Source: Ruminococcaceae bacterium UBA1405
GTDB taxonomy: Bacteria; Bacillota; Clostridia; Oscillospirales; Ruminococcaceae
Assembly: GCA_002305685.1 (NCBI GenBank)
Contig: DBQB01000003.1
Coordinates: 25,794 to 89,793, forward strand
Length of the DNA stretch: 64,000 bases
Direction of reading: 5' to 3'
Below, one piece after another: positions 34,991 through 43,924 of this stretch. A model generated the notes under the pieces. The model was not told the origin of the DNA. It did no database searches and worked only from the letters and a program-made list of their open reading frames with translations. The position numbers and the translations under genes were made by a program. How positions within the stretch are numbered: the stretch's first letter is position 1; each line of letters starts with the position of its first letter.

Positions 34991-35019
34991 ATCTTAACTT
35001 GTTATCGCGCAAAAATCAA
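34991..35019 (-). promoter_or_regulatory. Candidate promoter of the RpiR operon
   Basis: On the minus strand TTGATT (35014-35019), a 17-base spacer and TAAGAT (34991-34996). Both hexamers are only partial matches. Confidence 0.4.
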
Positions 35020-35114
35020 GGAAATATGCAGGAGTTCTTGAAAATCCTGCAAAAATCCAAAAAATAATATGATATTTCCCGGCCTTTGCAGGCAGATTTT
35101 TCTCCTGTGCGCAT

Positions 35115-35150
35115 AAAAAGCGGCCGGACGCCGTCGCCGCGCCCGACCGC
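35115..35150 (-). terminator. Terminator of the GH2/aldo-keto reductase unit
   Basis: A 12-bp GC-rich stem (35120-35131 with 35139-35150, including two G-U pairs in RNA) is followed on the minus strand by TTTTTATG. Confidence 0.8.
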
Positions 35151-35190
35151 AAAATCGTTTACTGATTAGGGCTGTTCTTGAGACAGATCC

Positions 35191-36264
35191 TCAATATCTG
35201 CGCATATTGGCGGCCTGTTTCATCAGCTCCGGTACAGGAAGGTTAAAGGGGCAACGCTGCACACAGGCGCCGCAGGCCACACAGTTGGTGGGCAGCTGAT
35301 CGTCCGGGACCTTCTCCTTATATTCGGTGGCGATGCTGTGCATCTGGGCCCAGTTGTTGCCGTTAAAGACCTCCCAGCGTCCCAGCAGCGCCAACACGGT
35401 GGGGATGGGAATGCCCTTGGGACAGGGCAGACAATATCCGCAGCCGCGGCAGTAGTTGCGGCCCCGAATGCTGATGCGGCCCATCAGCTCCTTGCGCTCC
35501 TCCTCGCTCATCTCAAGGGGAGCGGAAGCCACCGCCAGCGCCTCCGCCACGTGCTCCGGTTTTTCCATACCCGGAATCACGGTAGAAACCTGCTTGTTGG
35601 ATGCGGCAAACCGCAGGCATTCCGCCGCCGTCACCGAAAAGCCCATCTGCGCGCTCTTTTCCGGGGTCAGCACACCGCCGCCCAGCGGTTTCATAACGAT
35701 AACGCCCATATCCAGCTCCACCGCCAAGGGGATCAGCGTCTCCTCCAGCTCCGGGTTGATGGGGTTGTAAGCCAGCATCACCGCTTCAAAATAACCGGAA
35801 CGCATCATCTCCTCTCCAATGACGGCGTCATGGGTGGAGCAACAGATATGACGTATCATCCCTTTGTCCTTGAGCTCTCTCATATAATCCAGCACCCCAT
35901 TGGTGCGCACCTTATCCCAGTTGGCCCGGGTACTGACGTCATGGACAAAAAGGATGTCCAGATAATCGGTCTGCAGATTCCGCATGGTGGTGGCGAAATC
36001 TTCCTGAAACTGGGAGAGCTCCCGGCGGATAATCTTGCTGGAGAGAATCATCTTATCCCGGATACCCAACTGACGGATGGCTTCCCCCAGACGCACCTCG
36101 CTCAGGCCATAGCCCCGCGCAGTATCTATGTAGTTAATACCGCCCTCATAGGCTTGTTTGACCAGCTGCGTTACCAGTTCCTGATCCAGATTTCCCAACC
36201 GGATCCCGCCAAAAGCGATGGCGGAAACCTGCAACTGTGTTTTTCCCAATCTGCGATATTCCAT
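35191..36264 (-). CDS. Aldo/keto reductase with C-terminal ferredoxin-like domain
   Basis: The 357-residue protein has an AKR barrel (MEYRRLGKTQLQVSAIAFGG; catalytic-type Asp-x-x-x-x-Tyr in INYIDTARGYG; Lys in ILSSK), then a C-terminal region with two Cys clusters, CRGCGYCLPCPKG and CVACGACVQRCPF, typical of 4Fe-4S binding. Such AKR-Fe-S proteins are common in anaerobes and their substrates are mostly unknown. It lies 51 bases downstream of the GH2 gene with GGAGGAG before the ATG, so it is probably co-transcribed and may reduce a sugar-derived aldehyde or ketone. Confidence 0.92.
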   Translation of the reverse strand: MEYRRLGKTQLQVSAIAFGGIRLGNLDQELVTQLVKQAYEGGINYIDTARGYGLSEVRLGEAIRQLGIRDKMILSSKIIRRELSQFQEDFATTMRNLQTDYLDILFVHDVSTRANWDKVRTNGVLDYMRELKDKGMIRHICCSTHDAVIGEEMMRSGYFEAVMLAYNPINPELEETLIPLAVELDMGVIVMKPLGGGVLTPEKSAQMGFSVTAAECLRFAASNKQVSTVIPGMEKPEHVAEALAVASAPLEMSEEERKELMGRISIRGRNYCRGCGYCLPCPKGIPIPTVLALLGRWEVFNGNNWAQMHSIATEYKEKVPDDQLPTNCVACGACVQRCPFNLPVPELMKQAANMRRY

Positions 36265-36315
36265 AATCTGTCTCCTCCGTTTCTTGAATAGATGGATAAA
36301 AAATCGGCCAAATCT

Positions 36316-38637
36316 CTAAGAAAATACCTGTATCTGCGCCATGGCGGGGGAGACGGACGTGCCGCTTTCAGCAAACACCTTGATACTTCCCGGTGTTCCG
36401 TCCAACCGAACCAACACTGTGGCACATCCCCGATACAGCGGGATAGAATTCTGATCATACCGCTCTTCCCCCATCAGTTCGCCGTTGTCCACCGCAGCCA
36501 GCCGTCCCGGGCCTTCCACCCGGAAACACACCCGTATCCTTGGATGAAAGCATCGATTGCCCTGCTGGTCGACGGCATGGACCCGCAGCAGCAGGGTATA
36601 TCCCTTCTCCGCAGGAGCCTTTCTGAGCGGCGTCTCGAATACAAACCCCGCAACAGGGCCGGGGGTCACCGTCACCTGGCGGCAGACCTCCTTTCCCCCA
36701 CAAATGCCCACTACCTCTACCCGTCCGCTTTGATAGGGCAGGAACCCGGCAATCAGGCGATTGGGGCAGCTTTTCGGCTCCGGAAGATAGTAACGCGTCC
36801 CATTGAGGTACAGCTCAACCTGTTCACAGTTGCTGGAAATCACGTAAGGGATCACCGCTTTATGGATTTGTGGAAAATCCCAATGATCGGCGTACATGGG
36901 AATATCCCACATCTCTTTGACCCCTTCATCGGGGAGGGAGGTATCCAGCACCGAAAAGTGTACCATCGGATCATCGCTCCAATAGCTTTGCATCATATAA
37001 TAGCTGGGACGCCGGTCGCCGGTAGTGCGTATCAGCGAACCACCCCAACCTTTTGAGGGATATCCCACCGATTCTCCCAGATAATCAAATCCCGTCCAGA
37101 TAAAACCTCCGATCACATAGTCATAATAGAACGGCACCAGCGCCGGCACAGAGCAGTCAAAATTCTTCATTTGATCCCTGCGTCCCATAAAATACTGGTA
37201 TATTTCAGTGCCTAAAATCAGCTTATCGGGAAAACGCAGATGCATCTGCTGGTACCAAGGTTCCTGATAATTACAGCAGAGGATGTCTACCCAACGAGCA
37301 ATCTCTGCCACCCGCTGCATCCGCTCCTCCACATCATAAATCTCGGTGTCGGAAACTTCGTCTACAAACTGCTGGATATCGGCAACCCGACGGGCGTCCA
37401 CACCGCTCTCCCGTTTGAAGTGAGGGTTGAGCGCCACACTGACCGGACGGGTGTCGTCAAGCGTCAACAGATATTCTCTCAGCATCCGAAGCAGCCGGAT
37501 CATTGAGGGCTGACCTTGATTTTCCACTTCATTTCCCAGCCCCCAGATCACAACGCTGGGACGATTGCGGTCCCGCAGTACCATGGCGGAAAGATCCTTG
37601 CGCCACTGGGTATCAAAATACCGACCATAGAGGCCGCTCTGCCATTTGTCAAAGCATTCCTCATAAACATAAAATCCCATCTCGTCGCATAGATCCAAAA
37701 ATTCCTCCGCAAACAGATGATGGGCCAAACGCAGGGCGTTACAGCCCGCCTCCTTGAGATCTTCCAATCGCTCCCGCCACAGTTCCGGATGAAATGCATT
37801 TCCCAGCGGAGCAAAATCCTGATGTATGCAAACCCCCTTGAGTTTTACCTTTTCTCCGTTTACCAGCATCCCCTGCTCAGAATCAAAAACAATCTCCCGA
37901 AGGCCGATCTGCATCGAAATTTGATCCATTGGCTGGGCATCCTGCAGCAGAGTAAGGGTTAGGGTATATCGATACGGGGTTTGAGCGCTCCAAAGTTTGG
38001 GGTGTTCCACCACAAAATGGAGTTTCCCGTCCTCTCCAGATCTTTGCTGTAACTGGACATCCTCCCCCTGGAGCATCCCCAGCAGTTCCCCTGCTTCCCC
38101 GCCATCCACCGTAACGGCGGCAGTATTCCCCTTAAGGTGGGTCTGCACACGAATCTGCTGCGGATCCAGATGTCTTTGGGGCAGCGCCATCCATCTTACC
38201 CGGCGATAAATCCCGGCAGGGCTGAGCCAACGGTCAGCCGGAATCTGGGAATTGTCCGCCTTTACCAGCAGCGTATTCTCTCCTGGCTGGATCGCATCGG
38301 TAATTTCCACACGAAAAGGGGTATATCCATACAAGTTTTCCCCAACCTGCACCCCGTTGACCCAGACCGTGCTACATTCATACACACCGCCAAAATCCAG
38401 ATAATAACGGTATCCTTCCATTTTAGCATCCAGCAAAAATTTATTGCGATACCAGAGAACGCCGAACCGGTTCCGATATCCCTGTGCTCCCGCCTGAGGC
38501 ATGGTGCGGGAAAACGGGGCTTCCACCGCCCAATCGTGGGGCAGCTCCACCGCATGAAATGCATCCTGCTGCGGCAGCTGCTCGCCCATAGCAAAATACC
38601 ATCCATCCATCAACGGACGGACGATTCTTTCCAACAT
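36316..38637 (-). CDS. Glycoside hydrolase family 2 enzyme
   Basis: The 773-residue GH2 protein has the sugar-binding N-domain (LPHDWAVEAPF), an Ig-like domain, the catalytic barrel with GVCIHQDFAPLGNAF and NALRLAHH, the acid/base Glu370 in GLGNEVEN and the likely nucleophile Glu478 in ILGTEIYQYF, followed by C-terminal Ig-like domains. GH2 includes beta-galactosidases, beta-glucuronidases and beta-mannosidases. The usual diagnostic residues cannot be assigned securely, so specificity is left open. No signal peptide is present, so it is cytosolic. AAGGAGG precedes the ATG. Confidence 0.93.
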   Translation of the reverse strand: MLERIVRPLMDGWYFAMGEQLPQQDAFHAVELPHDWAVEAPFSRTMPQAGAQGYRNRFGVLWYRNKFLLDAKMEGYRYYLDFGGVYECSTVWVNGVQVGENLYGYTPFRVEITDAIQPGENTLLVKADNSQIPADRWLSPAGIYRRVRWMALPQRHLDPQQIRVQTHLKGNTAAVTVDGGEAGELLGMLQGEDVQLQQRSGEDGKLHFVVEHPKLWSAQTPYRYTLTLTLLQDAQPMDQISMQIGLREIVFDSEQGMLVNGEKVKLKGVCIHQDFAPLGNAFHPELWRERLEDLKEAGCNALRLAHHLFAEEFLDLCDEMGFYVYEECFDKWQSGLYGRYFDTQWRKDLSAMVLRDRNRPSVVIWGLGNEVENQGQPSMIRLLRMLREYLLTLDDTRPVSVALNPHFKRESGVDARRVADIQQFVDEVSDTEIYDVEERMQRVAEIARWVDILCCNYQEPWYQQMHLRFPDKLILGTEIYQYFMGRRDQMKNFDCSVPALVPFYYDYVIGGFIWTGFDYLGESVGYPSKGWGGSLIRTTGDRRPSYYMMQSYWSDDPMVHFSVLDTSLPDEGVKEMWDIPMYADHWDFPQIHKAVIPYVISSNCEQVELYLNGTRYYLPEPKSCPNRLIAGFLPYQSGRVEVVGICGGKEVCRQVTVTPGPVAGFVFETPLRKAPAEKGYTLLLRVHAVDQQGNRCFHPRIRVCFRVEGPGRLAAVDNGELMGEERYDQNSIPLYRGCATVLVRLDGTPGSIKVFAESGTSVSPAMAQIQVFS

Positions 38638-38684
38638 CGTTCTGCCTCCTTCCCCAGTACAGGTCTCTGCGATATGCTGCCTTT

Positions 38685-38713
38685 ATCATAGCATACGATG
38701 GTAAAAACCACAA
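38685..38713 (-). promoter_or_regulatory. Promoter of the GH2/AKR unit
   Basis: On the minus strand TTGTGG (38708-38713), a 17-base spacer and TATGAT (38685-38690), 48 bases upstream of the GH2 ATG. Confidence 0.55.
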
Positions 38714-38727
38714 CCTCCGCCGGGAAC

Positions 38728-38756
38728 AAAAAAGCACGGACCTGAAAGGTCCGCGC
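38728..38756 (-). terminator. Terminator of spoVG
   Basis: The arms GCACGGACC and GGTCCGCGC (one mismatch/wobble) enclose a 5-base loop and are followed on the minus strand by six T. Confidence 0.8.
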
Positions 38757-38769
38757 GGTGAGGATATTT

Positions 38770-39114
38770 TTAATGGTAGATGGTGCTTCTGGCGGCAGGA
38801 ATGTCGGGGGCGCCAACGGTGGTTTCCAGTTCCCTGGCACCGTTTTGCAGCTGCTGTCCCGAGATATAATTTTTATAACAGCTGAGCACTGCATCCTCCA
38901 GTTCTCTGCGGGCTTGGGGGGAGATGGGATGGGCAATATCCCGATAGATTCCGTTTTCATCCCTGCGGCTGGGCATGGCCACAAACAGCCGCTGAGGCCC
39001 CTCGATCACCTTGATGTCGTGAATGGCCAGATCGTTGTCAACGGTGACCGACACCACTGCCCGAAGACGGGCGTCCTGATAGGTTCTTCTGATTCTGATA
39101 TCTGTGATATTCAT
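38770..39114 (-). CDS. spoVG: SpoVG family regulator
   Basis: SpoVG is a small nucleic-acid-binding regulator linked to sporulation, septation and envelope genes in Firmicutes. The 114-residue protein has the full family core MNITDIRIRR, AVVSVTVDNDLAIHDIKVIEG and FVAMPSRRDENGIYRDIAHPI, with a variable C-terminal tail of about 35 residues. The ATG at 39114 is chosen because it begins the conserved core; GGAGG lies rather far upstream (about 14 bases). It is divergent from murC. No clear sigma-H promoter was found. Confidence 0.93.
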   Translation of the reverse strand: MNITDIRIRRTYQDARLRAVVSVTVDNDLAIHDIKVIEGPQRLFVAMPSRRDENGIYRDIAHPISPQARRELEDAVLSCYKNYISGQQLQNGARELETTVGAPDIPAARSTIYH

Positions 39115-39252
39115 GGCAGTACAGCAATCCTCCTTGATGTTTCCTGGTTTGATGATCGGTCCGGTGATGATACCGGTGTACTGGTAGTATGTACCGCTGT
39201 ATCCAGAATATGCACCCCAGCACAAAATCCTATGGCACAGCGGAAAAAGGTG

Positions 39253-39281
39253 TTTATTTTATAGCGGCGACGCAATATAAT
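39253..39281 (+). promoter_or_regulatory. Candidate promoter of murC
   Basis: TTTATT (39253-39258), a 17-base spacer and TATAAT (39276-39281), about 105 bases upstream of the murC ATG. Confidence 0.5.
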
Positions 39282-39387
39282 ATAGGAGTAGAAAGCTGAG
39301 GAAAGGCAGCAAACATCCGGCTGCGAGATTGGATCGCCCCGCCTTTCCTCAGGACCGATATTGGAAAATCACCGGGAGGTTATCAAT

Positions 39388-40821
39388 ATGCAACCACATC
39401 ACGCCACCGCTGTTGAGAAAGGGATTCTCAGCGGGAAAAAACATCTGCATTTCATTGGGATCGGCGGTTCCGGAATGTTCCCCATCGTCCAGATCCTTCA
39501 CAAAAAAGGATATATCATCACCGGTTCGGACAACAACGAGAGCGATATTCTGAAGATGGAGCGGGCTATGGGGCTCACTGTCTCGCTGGGACACAAGGCG
39601 GAGAATGTTGTCGGGGCGGACCTGGTGGTGTACAGCGCCGCCATCTTTCAGGACAACTGTGAGCTTACCTATGCCCGGGAGCACAATATCCCCACGGTGG
39701 AGCGCTCGGTGATGTTGGGAGCCATCTCCGACAGCTTTGAAAACGCCATCTGCATCAGCGGCACCCACGGGAAAACCACCACCACCTCGCTGCTCACCTC
39801 CATTCTCATCGACTGCGGACAGGATCCCAGCGCCGTGATCGGCGGAAAACTGCCCAAAATCGGTGGTTACGGCTGCGTTGGGGAACGGGACCTGTTTGTC
39901 TGTGAAGCCTGTGAATTTGTGGACACCTTTTTGCATCTCTCACCGGACATCGCCGTAATCCTCAACATCGACGACGATCATCTGGATTATTTTAAGACCA
40001 TGGAGAATCTGAAGCATTCCTTCCACAAGTTTGCCTCCATGGCTTCCCGTCTGGTCATCTACAACGGGGACGACGCCAACACCCGCGACGCGATGGAGGG
40101 AATTGAAACCCGCCGCATCACCTTTGGCCTGGGGCCGCACAACGATTACTTTGCCACCGATCTGAAGCTGCACGACGGGGTCAATTTCCAGTATACCCTG
40201 CACCATCGCGGGCAGCCGCAGGGGACCATCGTCCTCTCCATCCCTGGACGCCACAACGTCCTCAACTCCCTGGCAGCCATCGCCGCTGCCCACGAGATGG
40301 GAATTTCATTTTCTCAGATTTCGGGATGTATCGGCGACTTCCGGGGAGCCGGACGCCGCTTCGAGATTCTGGAGCAGGTGGACGGGGTTACCTTTGCGGA
40401 CGATTATGCCCACCATCCCACAGAACTGAAAGCCACCCTGGAAACTGCCAAGCAGATGGATTTCAAGCGGGTCTGGGCGGTATTCCAGCCCTTCACCTAC
40501 TCCCGCACCGCCATGCTGCTGGAGGATTTCGCCCAGGTGCTCTCCATTGCAGACCGGGTGGTGCTCTCGGAGATTATGGGCAGCCGGGAGAAAAACACCT
40601 ATCATATCTACAGCGCCGATCTGGCCGCGAAGATTCGAGGATGCAGCTGGTTTACCACCTTTGAGGAGATTGCCGAGTATATGGCCCGGGAGGTTCGTCC
40701 CGGGGATCTGGTAATTACCCTGGGGTGCGGGGATATCTACAAATGTGCCCGCATGATGATTGCCAAACGAAAGGCGCTTTCCGCGGCTTCCAAACCGCAG
40801 GAGGACGCCAAAACCCTATAA
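39388..40821 (+). CDS. murC: UDP-N-acetylmuramate--L-alanine ligase
   Basis: MurC adds the first residue, L-alanine, to UDP-MurNAc in peptidoglycan synthesis. The 477-residue protein has HFIGIGGSGMFPI (UDP-binding start), the ATP P loop SGTHGKTTTTSL, the central NIDDDHLDYF and the C-terminal DDYAHHPTE. The ATG at 39388 follows GGGAGG by 8 bases. It stands outside a dcw cluster, which is normal for murC in Firmicutes, and is followed after 28 bases by a polysaccharide deacetylase gene on the same strand. Confidence 0.96.
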   Translation: MQPHHATAVEKGILSGKKHLHFIGIGGSGMFPIVQILHKKGYIITGSDNNESDILKMERAMGLTVSLGHKAENVVGADLVVYSAAIFQDNCELTYAREHNIPTVERSVMLGAISDSFENAICISGTHGKTTTTSLLTSILIDCGQDPSAVIGGKLPKIGGYGCVGERDLFVCEACEFVDTFLHLSPDIAVILNIDDDHLDYFKTMENLKHSFHKFASMASRLVIYNGDDANTRDAMEGIETRRITFGLGPHNDYFATDLKLHDGVNFQYTLHHRGQPQGTIVLSIPGRHNVLNSLAAIAAAHEMGISFSQISGCIGDFRGAGRRFEILEQVDGVTFADDYAHHPTELKATLETAKQMDFKRVWAVFQPFTYSRTAMLLEDFAQVLSIADRVVLSEIMGSREKNTYHIYSADLAAKIRGCSWFTTFEEIAEYMAREVRPGDLVITLGCGDIYKCARMMIAKRKALSAASKPQEDAKTL

Positions 40822-40849
40822 ACGCCAAAAAGAAAGGATGTCTCGCATT

Positions 40850-41662
40850 ATGAACACCATCTATCATTGCTTCCCCGGCGGCGCTTTCAAGGTTTTGACC
40901 ATGAGCTATGACGACGGCACCATTGCCGACCGCCATCTGATCTCCATCTTCAACAAATATGGCATCAAAGGTACCTTCCACATCAACGGCGGCCTGTTGG
41001 GAACCAAAGCCGCCAGAGAGCGCATCCCTGCCAGTGAGATGCAGCAGCTGTATCAGGGCCACGAAATCTCCTGCCATACCCTCACCCACCCCACCATCGC
41101 CCGCTGCCCGCTGCCCATGGTAGCCCAGCAGGTGCTGGAGGACCGCCGGATTCTGGAGGAGATCGCCGGTTATCCGGTGCGGGGCCTGAGCTATCCCAAC
41201 GGCTCCTACAGCAAGGAGATTGTGGATATGCTCCCGGCTCTGGGCATCGAATATTCCCGGGTGGTGGGAAACACCGACGGCTTTGCCATGCCGGAGGATT
41301 TTCTGCGCTGGACCTCCACCTGCCATCACAACCACAACCTGCTCCAGCTGGGCAAACAGTTCCTGGGGCTGGAGAAAAAACAATACCTGTTCATGATGTA
41401 TGTCTGGGGTCACAGCTATGAGTTTGACAACGACAACAACTGGGATCTGATGGAACAGTTCTGCCAGATGATGTCCAACCAGCCCAACATCTGGTATGCC
41501 ACCAACATCCAGATTGTGGACTATATGAACGCCCTCAAACAGCTGCGCTTCACCGCCGACGGAAGCACCGTACATAATCCCAGCGCTTCCCCGGTATGGC
41601 TGAGCATCAACAACGACGCCATTGTCAAGGTGGATGGCGGCGAAACCAAAAAGCTTTATTGA
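40850..41662 (+). CDS. NodB-type polysaccharide deacetylase family protein
   Basis: This 270-residue protein has the deacetylase core without a signal peptide: LTMSYDDGT (metal and base Asp pair), GTFHINGG and HEISCHTLTHP (the two metal histidines). The family removes acetyl groups from chitin-like or peptidoglycan sugars. The late ATG at 40850 is preferred for spacing from AAAGGA; an ATG at 40838 is also in frame. Lack of an export signal suggests a small cytosolic substrate or different localisation. Co-transcription with murC suggests a cell-wall role, which is an inference. Confidence 0.88.
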   Translation: MNTIYHCFPGGAFKVLTMSYDDGTIADRHLISIFNKYGIKGTFHINGGLLGTKAARERIPASEMQQLYQGHEISCHTLTHPTIARCPLPMVAQQVLEDRRILEEIAGYPVRGLSYPNGSYSKEIVDMLPALGIEYSRVVGNTDGFAMPEDFLRWTSTCHHNHNLLQLGKQFLGLEKKQYLFMMYVWGHSYEFDNDNNWDLMEQFCQMMSNQPNIWYATNIQIVDYMNALKQLRFTADGSTVHNPSASPVWLSINNDAIVKVDGGETKKLY

Positions 41663-41808
41663 GCCTTTTTGTCCCCGTGCCGCCGACAAGCGGCGGCACG
41701 AGGATTGCCGATTGGTTCTGTTTGGTTCTGTCTGCAAAATATCCACCTTTATTTTAGGAAATTATCACAAATTGCAAAAGTTTCGGCTATGGAATTGATG
41801 GAAAACCA
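41663..41808. other. Gap after the deacetylase, with a GC hairpin
   Basis: A perfect 10-bp hairpin CGTGCCGCCG/CGGCGGCACG (41676-41700, 5-base loop) follows the deacetylase stop. No T tract follows on either strand, so factor-independent termination is doubtful. No gene is seen in the rest. Confidence 0.5.
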
Positions 41809-41837
41809 TTGATTTTTACGCCGGATTCATGTATCAT
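41809..41837 (+). promoter_or_regulatory. Promoter of the flavodoxin-like gene
   Basis: TTGATT (41809-41814), a 17-base spacer and TATCAT (41832-41837); a TATAAT (41841-41846) follows closely. The leader of about 180 bases can fold: TTCCAC near 41942 with GTGGAG near 41969, and GTGGC/GCCAC just before the ribosome site. No known riboswitch class was recognised. Confidence 0.55.
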
Positions 41838-42025
41838 TATTATAATGTCAACATTTCTTCGCTAAACTATTATTGAAATCTTCCTCTCCCCCAGGGAAAA
41901 GAGAGAAAATTCCGTTTTAGTGAACCGGACAGAAATGGGCTTCCACCTTGGAGCGAGGATCTCCCCGTGGAGCCATCATATTTTTTCAGTGGCGCAGCCA
42001 CCGTCAAATTAGGAGGAACATACAT

Positions 42026-42454
42026 ATGAAAATGCAAGCCCTGTACCAATCCACCAAAACCGACAACACCTATCGTCTCTCTGAGGTCGTTTCCAGAGAG
42101 CACAAATGTAAATGCGACCAGATTCCCCCCGCATATCCCTGCGAGAATGAAAAGCTGGTTTTCGTTGCGGTAGAAGGCAAAAACAGCAAACCCGACAAGA
42201 AGGTTGTGGCATTCTGCAAGGACCTGACCCCTGCCAGAGCCAAAAACGTTGCCTTCATGATTATCTCCACCACCGGAACTGAGGGCTGCTCCACCCTGGC
42301 TGAGATTGTTAAGAGCAAAGGCGTCAACGTGATCGACTCTCACTTTGAGTGCAAGGTCAAAGGCGGCCTGTTCGGCATGGGTAAAGTAGCAGACTCCGAT
42401 CTGGCCAACTGCAAAGCATGGGCTCAGAAGGTTGTTGATTCTCTCAGCGAGTAA
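42026..42454 (+). CDS. Flavodoxin-like fold protein
   Basis: This 142-residue protein has the beta-alpha pattern of flavodoxin-type proteins. VFVAVEGKN is followed by ARAKNVAFMIISTTGTEGCSTLAEIVKSKG and a Cys-containing C-terminal half (HFECKVKGGLFGMGK), as in flavodoxin family protein entries with divergent FMN loops. AGGAGG lies 9 bases before the ATG. The N-terminal phosphate-binding loop of true flavodoxins is not obvious, and a CKCDQIPPAYPCEN stretch adds three cysteines. It might bind flavin or only share the fold. It is a single-gene unit with terminators following. Confidence 0.65.
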   Translation: MKMQALYQSTKTDNTYRLSEVVSREHKCKCDQIPPAYPCENEKLVFVAVEGKNSKPDKKVVAFCKDLTPARAKNVAFMIISTTGTEGCSTLAEIVKSKGVNVIDSHFECKVKGGLFGMGKVADSDLANCKAWAQKVVDSLSE

Positions 42455-42476
42455 TTTCATTGTAGATCCAACCATG

Positions 42477-42517
42477 AAAGAGCTACGGCAATCGCGTATT
42501 GCTATAGCTCTTTTTTT
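42477..42517 (+). terminator. Terminator of the flavodoxin-like gene
   Basis: The outer arms AGAGCTA/TAGCTCT and inner GCAAT/ATTGC form a long stem followed by seven T on the plus strand. Confidence 0.85.
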
Positions 42518-42536
42518 GTTATCATGTGCAAAAAAC

Positions 42537-42573
42537 AAAAGGTACAGACCCTCTAAAAGTCTGTACCTTTTTT
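42537..42573. terminator. Bidirectional terminator
   Basis: AAAAGGTACAGAC pairs with GTCTGTACCTTTT. T runs follow on the plus strand and on the minus strand (TTTTGTTTTTT), as expected between convergent units. Confidence 0.8.
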
Positions 42574-42606
42574 ACATTTTGTAATATTTTGTCTAAATAC
42601 TACAGA

Positions 42607-43791
42607 TTAGCGGTTTTCCATGGCGTGCTTAAACTCATCCTTCACCTTTTGCAGCAGTTCGGGCTTGGTGATGAGCTCATACGCCGACATGGCGAAAGCG
42701 CGGACATTGAGCATCATCTGCTGATGCGCATAGTCGGAAGCTGCACACGCTGCAAACTCCACCGTATGCCCCGGAACAGAACCGTGATCGCTGATGCTGA
42801 AATGTCCATGGATCATGGGGCAACGCTGGCTGACGTTTCCGGCATCGGTGGAACCCTTGGAGGGACGGGCGTCCAACACCTGAGGCACACCCACTTCCAG
42901 CAGCTTTTCGGTGAACAGATCCGAAAGAGCTTCATTGGTGATCATATTGTCATAGCAGGCCTCGAAATTGCTGATCTTGACCTTGGCGCCGTTGGAGAGG
43001 GCGGCAGCCTCGGCGCAGTTTTTCACCTGTCCCACCAGCTTTTCCAGATAGCTCTTTTTGTCCGCACGGACATAGAACTCCGCCATGGTGTAATCGGGGA
43101 CTACGTTGGCAGCCTTGCCGCCATCCTTGATCACGCCATGTACCCGGGCATCCGGCTGAAAATGCTCCCGCAGCGCGCTGATGTTGTTAAACAGAGAGAT
43201 AACTGCGTGCAGCGCATTGATTCCCATCTCCGGACAGGCAGCCGCATGGGCAGTCTTTCCAAAAAACTCAAAGCGCAGCGGCACGATTCCGAGAGAGGAA
43301 CCGCTGCGATAATAATTGTCGCTGGGATGGGTCATCATAGCGGCATCCACCTGATCAAATGCGCCGGCATCCGCCATCAGGGCCTTGTTGCCGTTGGTCT
43401 CCTCCGCAGGGGTACCGTATACCTCGATGACGCCGCCAATACCGGTTTGTTCCAGCAGCTGTTTGGCTACAATACCGGCTCCGGTGCTGACAGCTCCCAG
43501 AATGCTATGGCCGCAGCCATGGCCGATGCCGGGCAGCGCATCATACTCAGCCAGAAACGCAATGGTCGGACCGGGTTTGGCGGAGCGGTAGGTAGCCTTA
43601 AAGGCGGTGGGCAGGCCGGTGAAATTCTTCTCCACCTGGAATCCGTATTTCTCCAGAAGAGCGCAGTGCTGCTGGCAGGCGAACACTTCCTGCTCTCCCA
43701 GTTCCGGATGATCGTGGATGGCAATGCTCAGAGCTTTCAGTTCCGGCTCCAGCGCATCGGCATATTGTTTGATGACTTCAAAAGTGGACAT
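42607..43791 (-). CDS. M20D-family amidohydrolase (AbgB-like)
   Basis: The 394-residue metallo-amidohydrolase has metal-site segments AEYDALPGIGHGCGH (Cys93, His95) and GTPAEETNGNK (Glu130, Glu131), and a dimerisation domain starting FFGKTAHAAACPEMG. The family cleaves N-acyl or N-aminobenzoyl amino acids (AbgB, hippurate and IAA-amino acid hydrolases). The ATG at 43791 is preferred because AAGGAG would be too near the GTG three codons upstream. It follows a lysine-riboswitch-controlled transporter, so an N-acyl-lysine or lysine-containing substrate is a reasonable hypothesis. Confidence 0.9.
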   Translation of the reverse strand: MSTFEVIKQYADALEPELKALSIAIHDHPELGEQEVFACQQHCALLEKYGFQVEKNFTGLPTAFKATYRSAKPGPTIAFLAEYDALPGIGHGCGHSILGAVSTGAGIVAKQLLEQTGIGGVIEVYGTPAEETNGNKALMADAGAFDQVDAAMMTHPSDNYYRSGSSLGIVPLRFEFFGKTAHAAACPEMGINALHAVISLFNNISALREHFQPDARVHGVIKDGGKAANVVPDYTMAEFYVRADKKSYLEKLVGQVKNCAEAAALSNGAKVKISNFEACYDNMITNEALSDLFTEKLLEVGVPQVLDARPSKGSTDAGNVSQRCPMIHGHFSISDHGSVPGHTVEFAACAASDYAHQQMMLNVRAFAMSAYELITKPELLQKVKDEFKHAMENR

Positions 43792-43866
43792 GATCTGCAC
43801 GCTCCTTTTTTCGATTCAAAGGGTTTCCATATAGATATCGGTACAAGCAAGCGGTATAAAACTGTG

Positions 43867-43898
43867 CAATGACCCTCTGGAATTCCAAAAGGCCATTG
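43867..43898 (-). terminator. Weak hairpin between transporter and amidohydrolase
   Basis: The eight-base arms CAATGACC and GGCCATTG (with one G-U pair in RNA) are followed by CACAGTTTTAT on the minus strand. It may attenuate rather than stop transcription into the amidohydrolase gene. Confidence 0.4.
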
Positions 43899-43924
43899 CG
43901 TGTTGTTACACAATCCGAAAAGGA

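Noticed and set aside
38770..39225. N-terminal extension of SpoVG to 39225
   Set aside because: The extra 37 residues are not part of the family, and MNITDIRIRR is the conserved start.
41676..41700. GC-rich hairpin after the deacetylase gene as an intrinsic terminator
   Set aside because: There is no U tract on either strand; it is recorded only as a hairpin in the gap.
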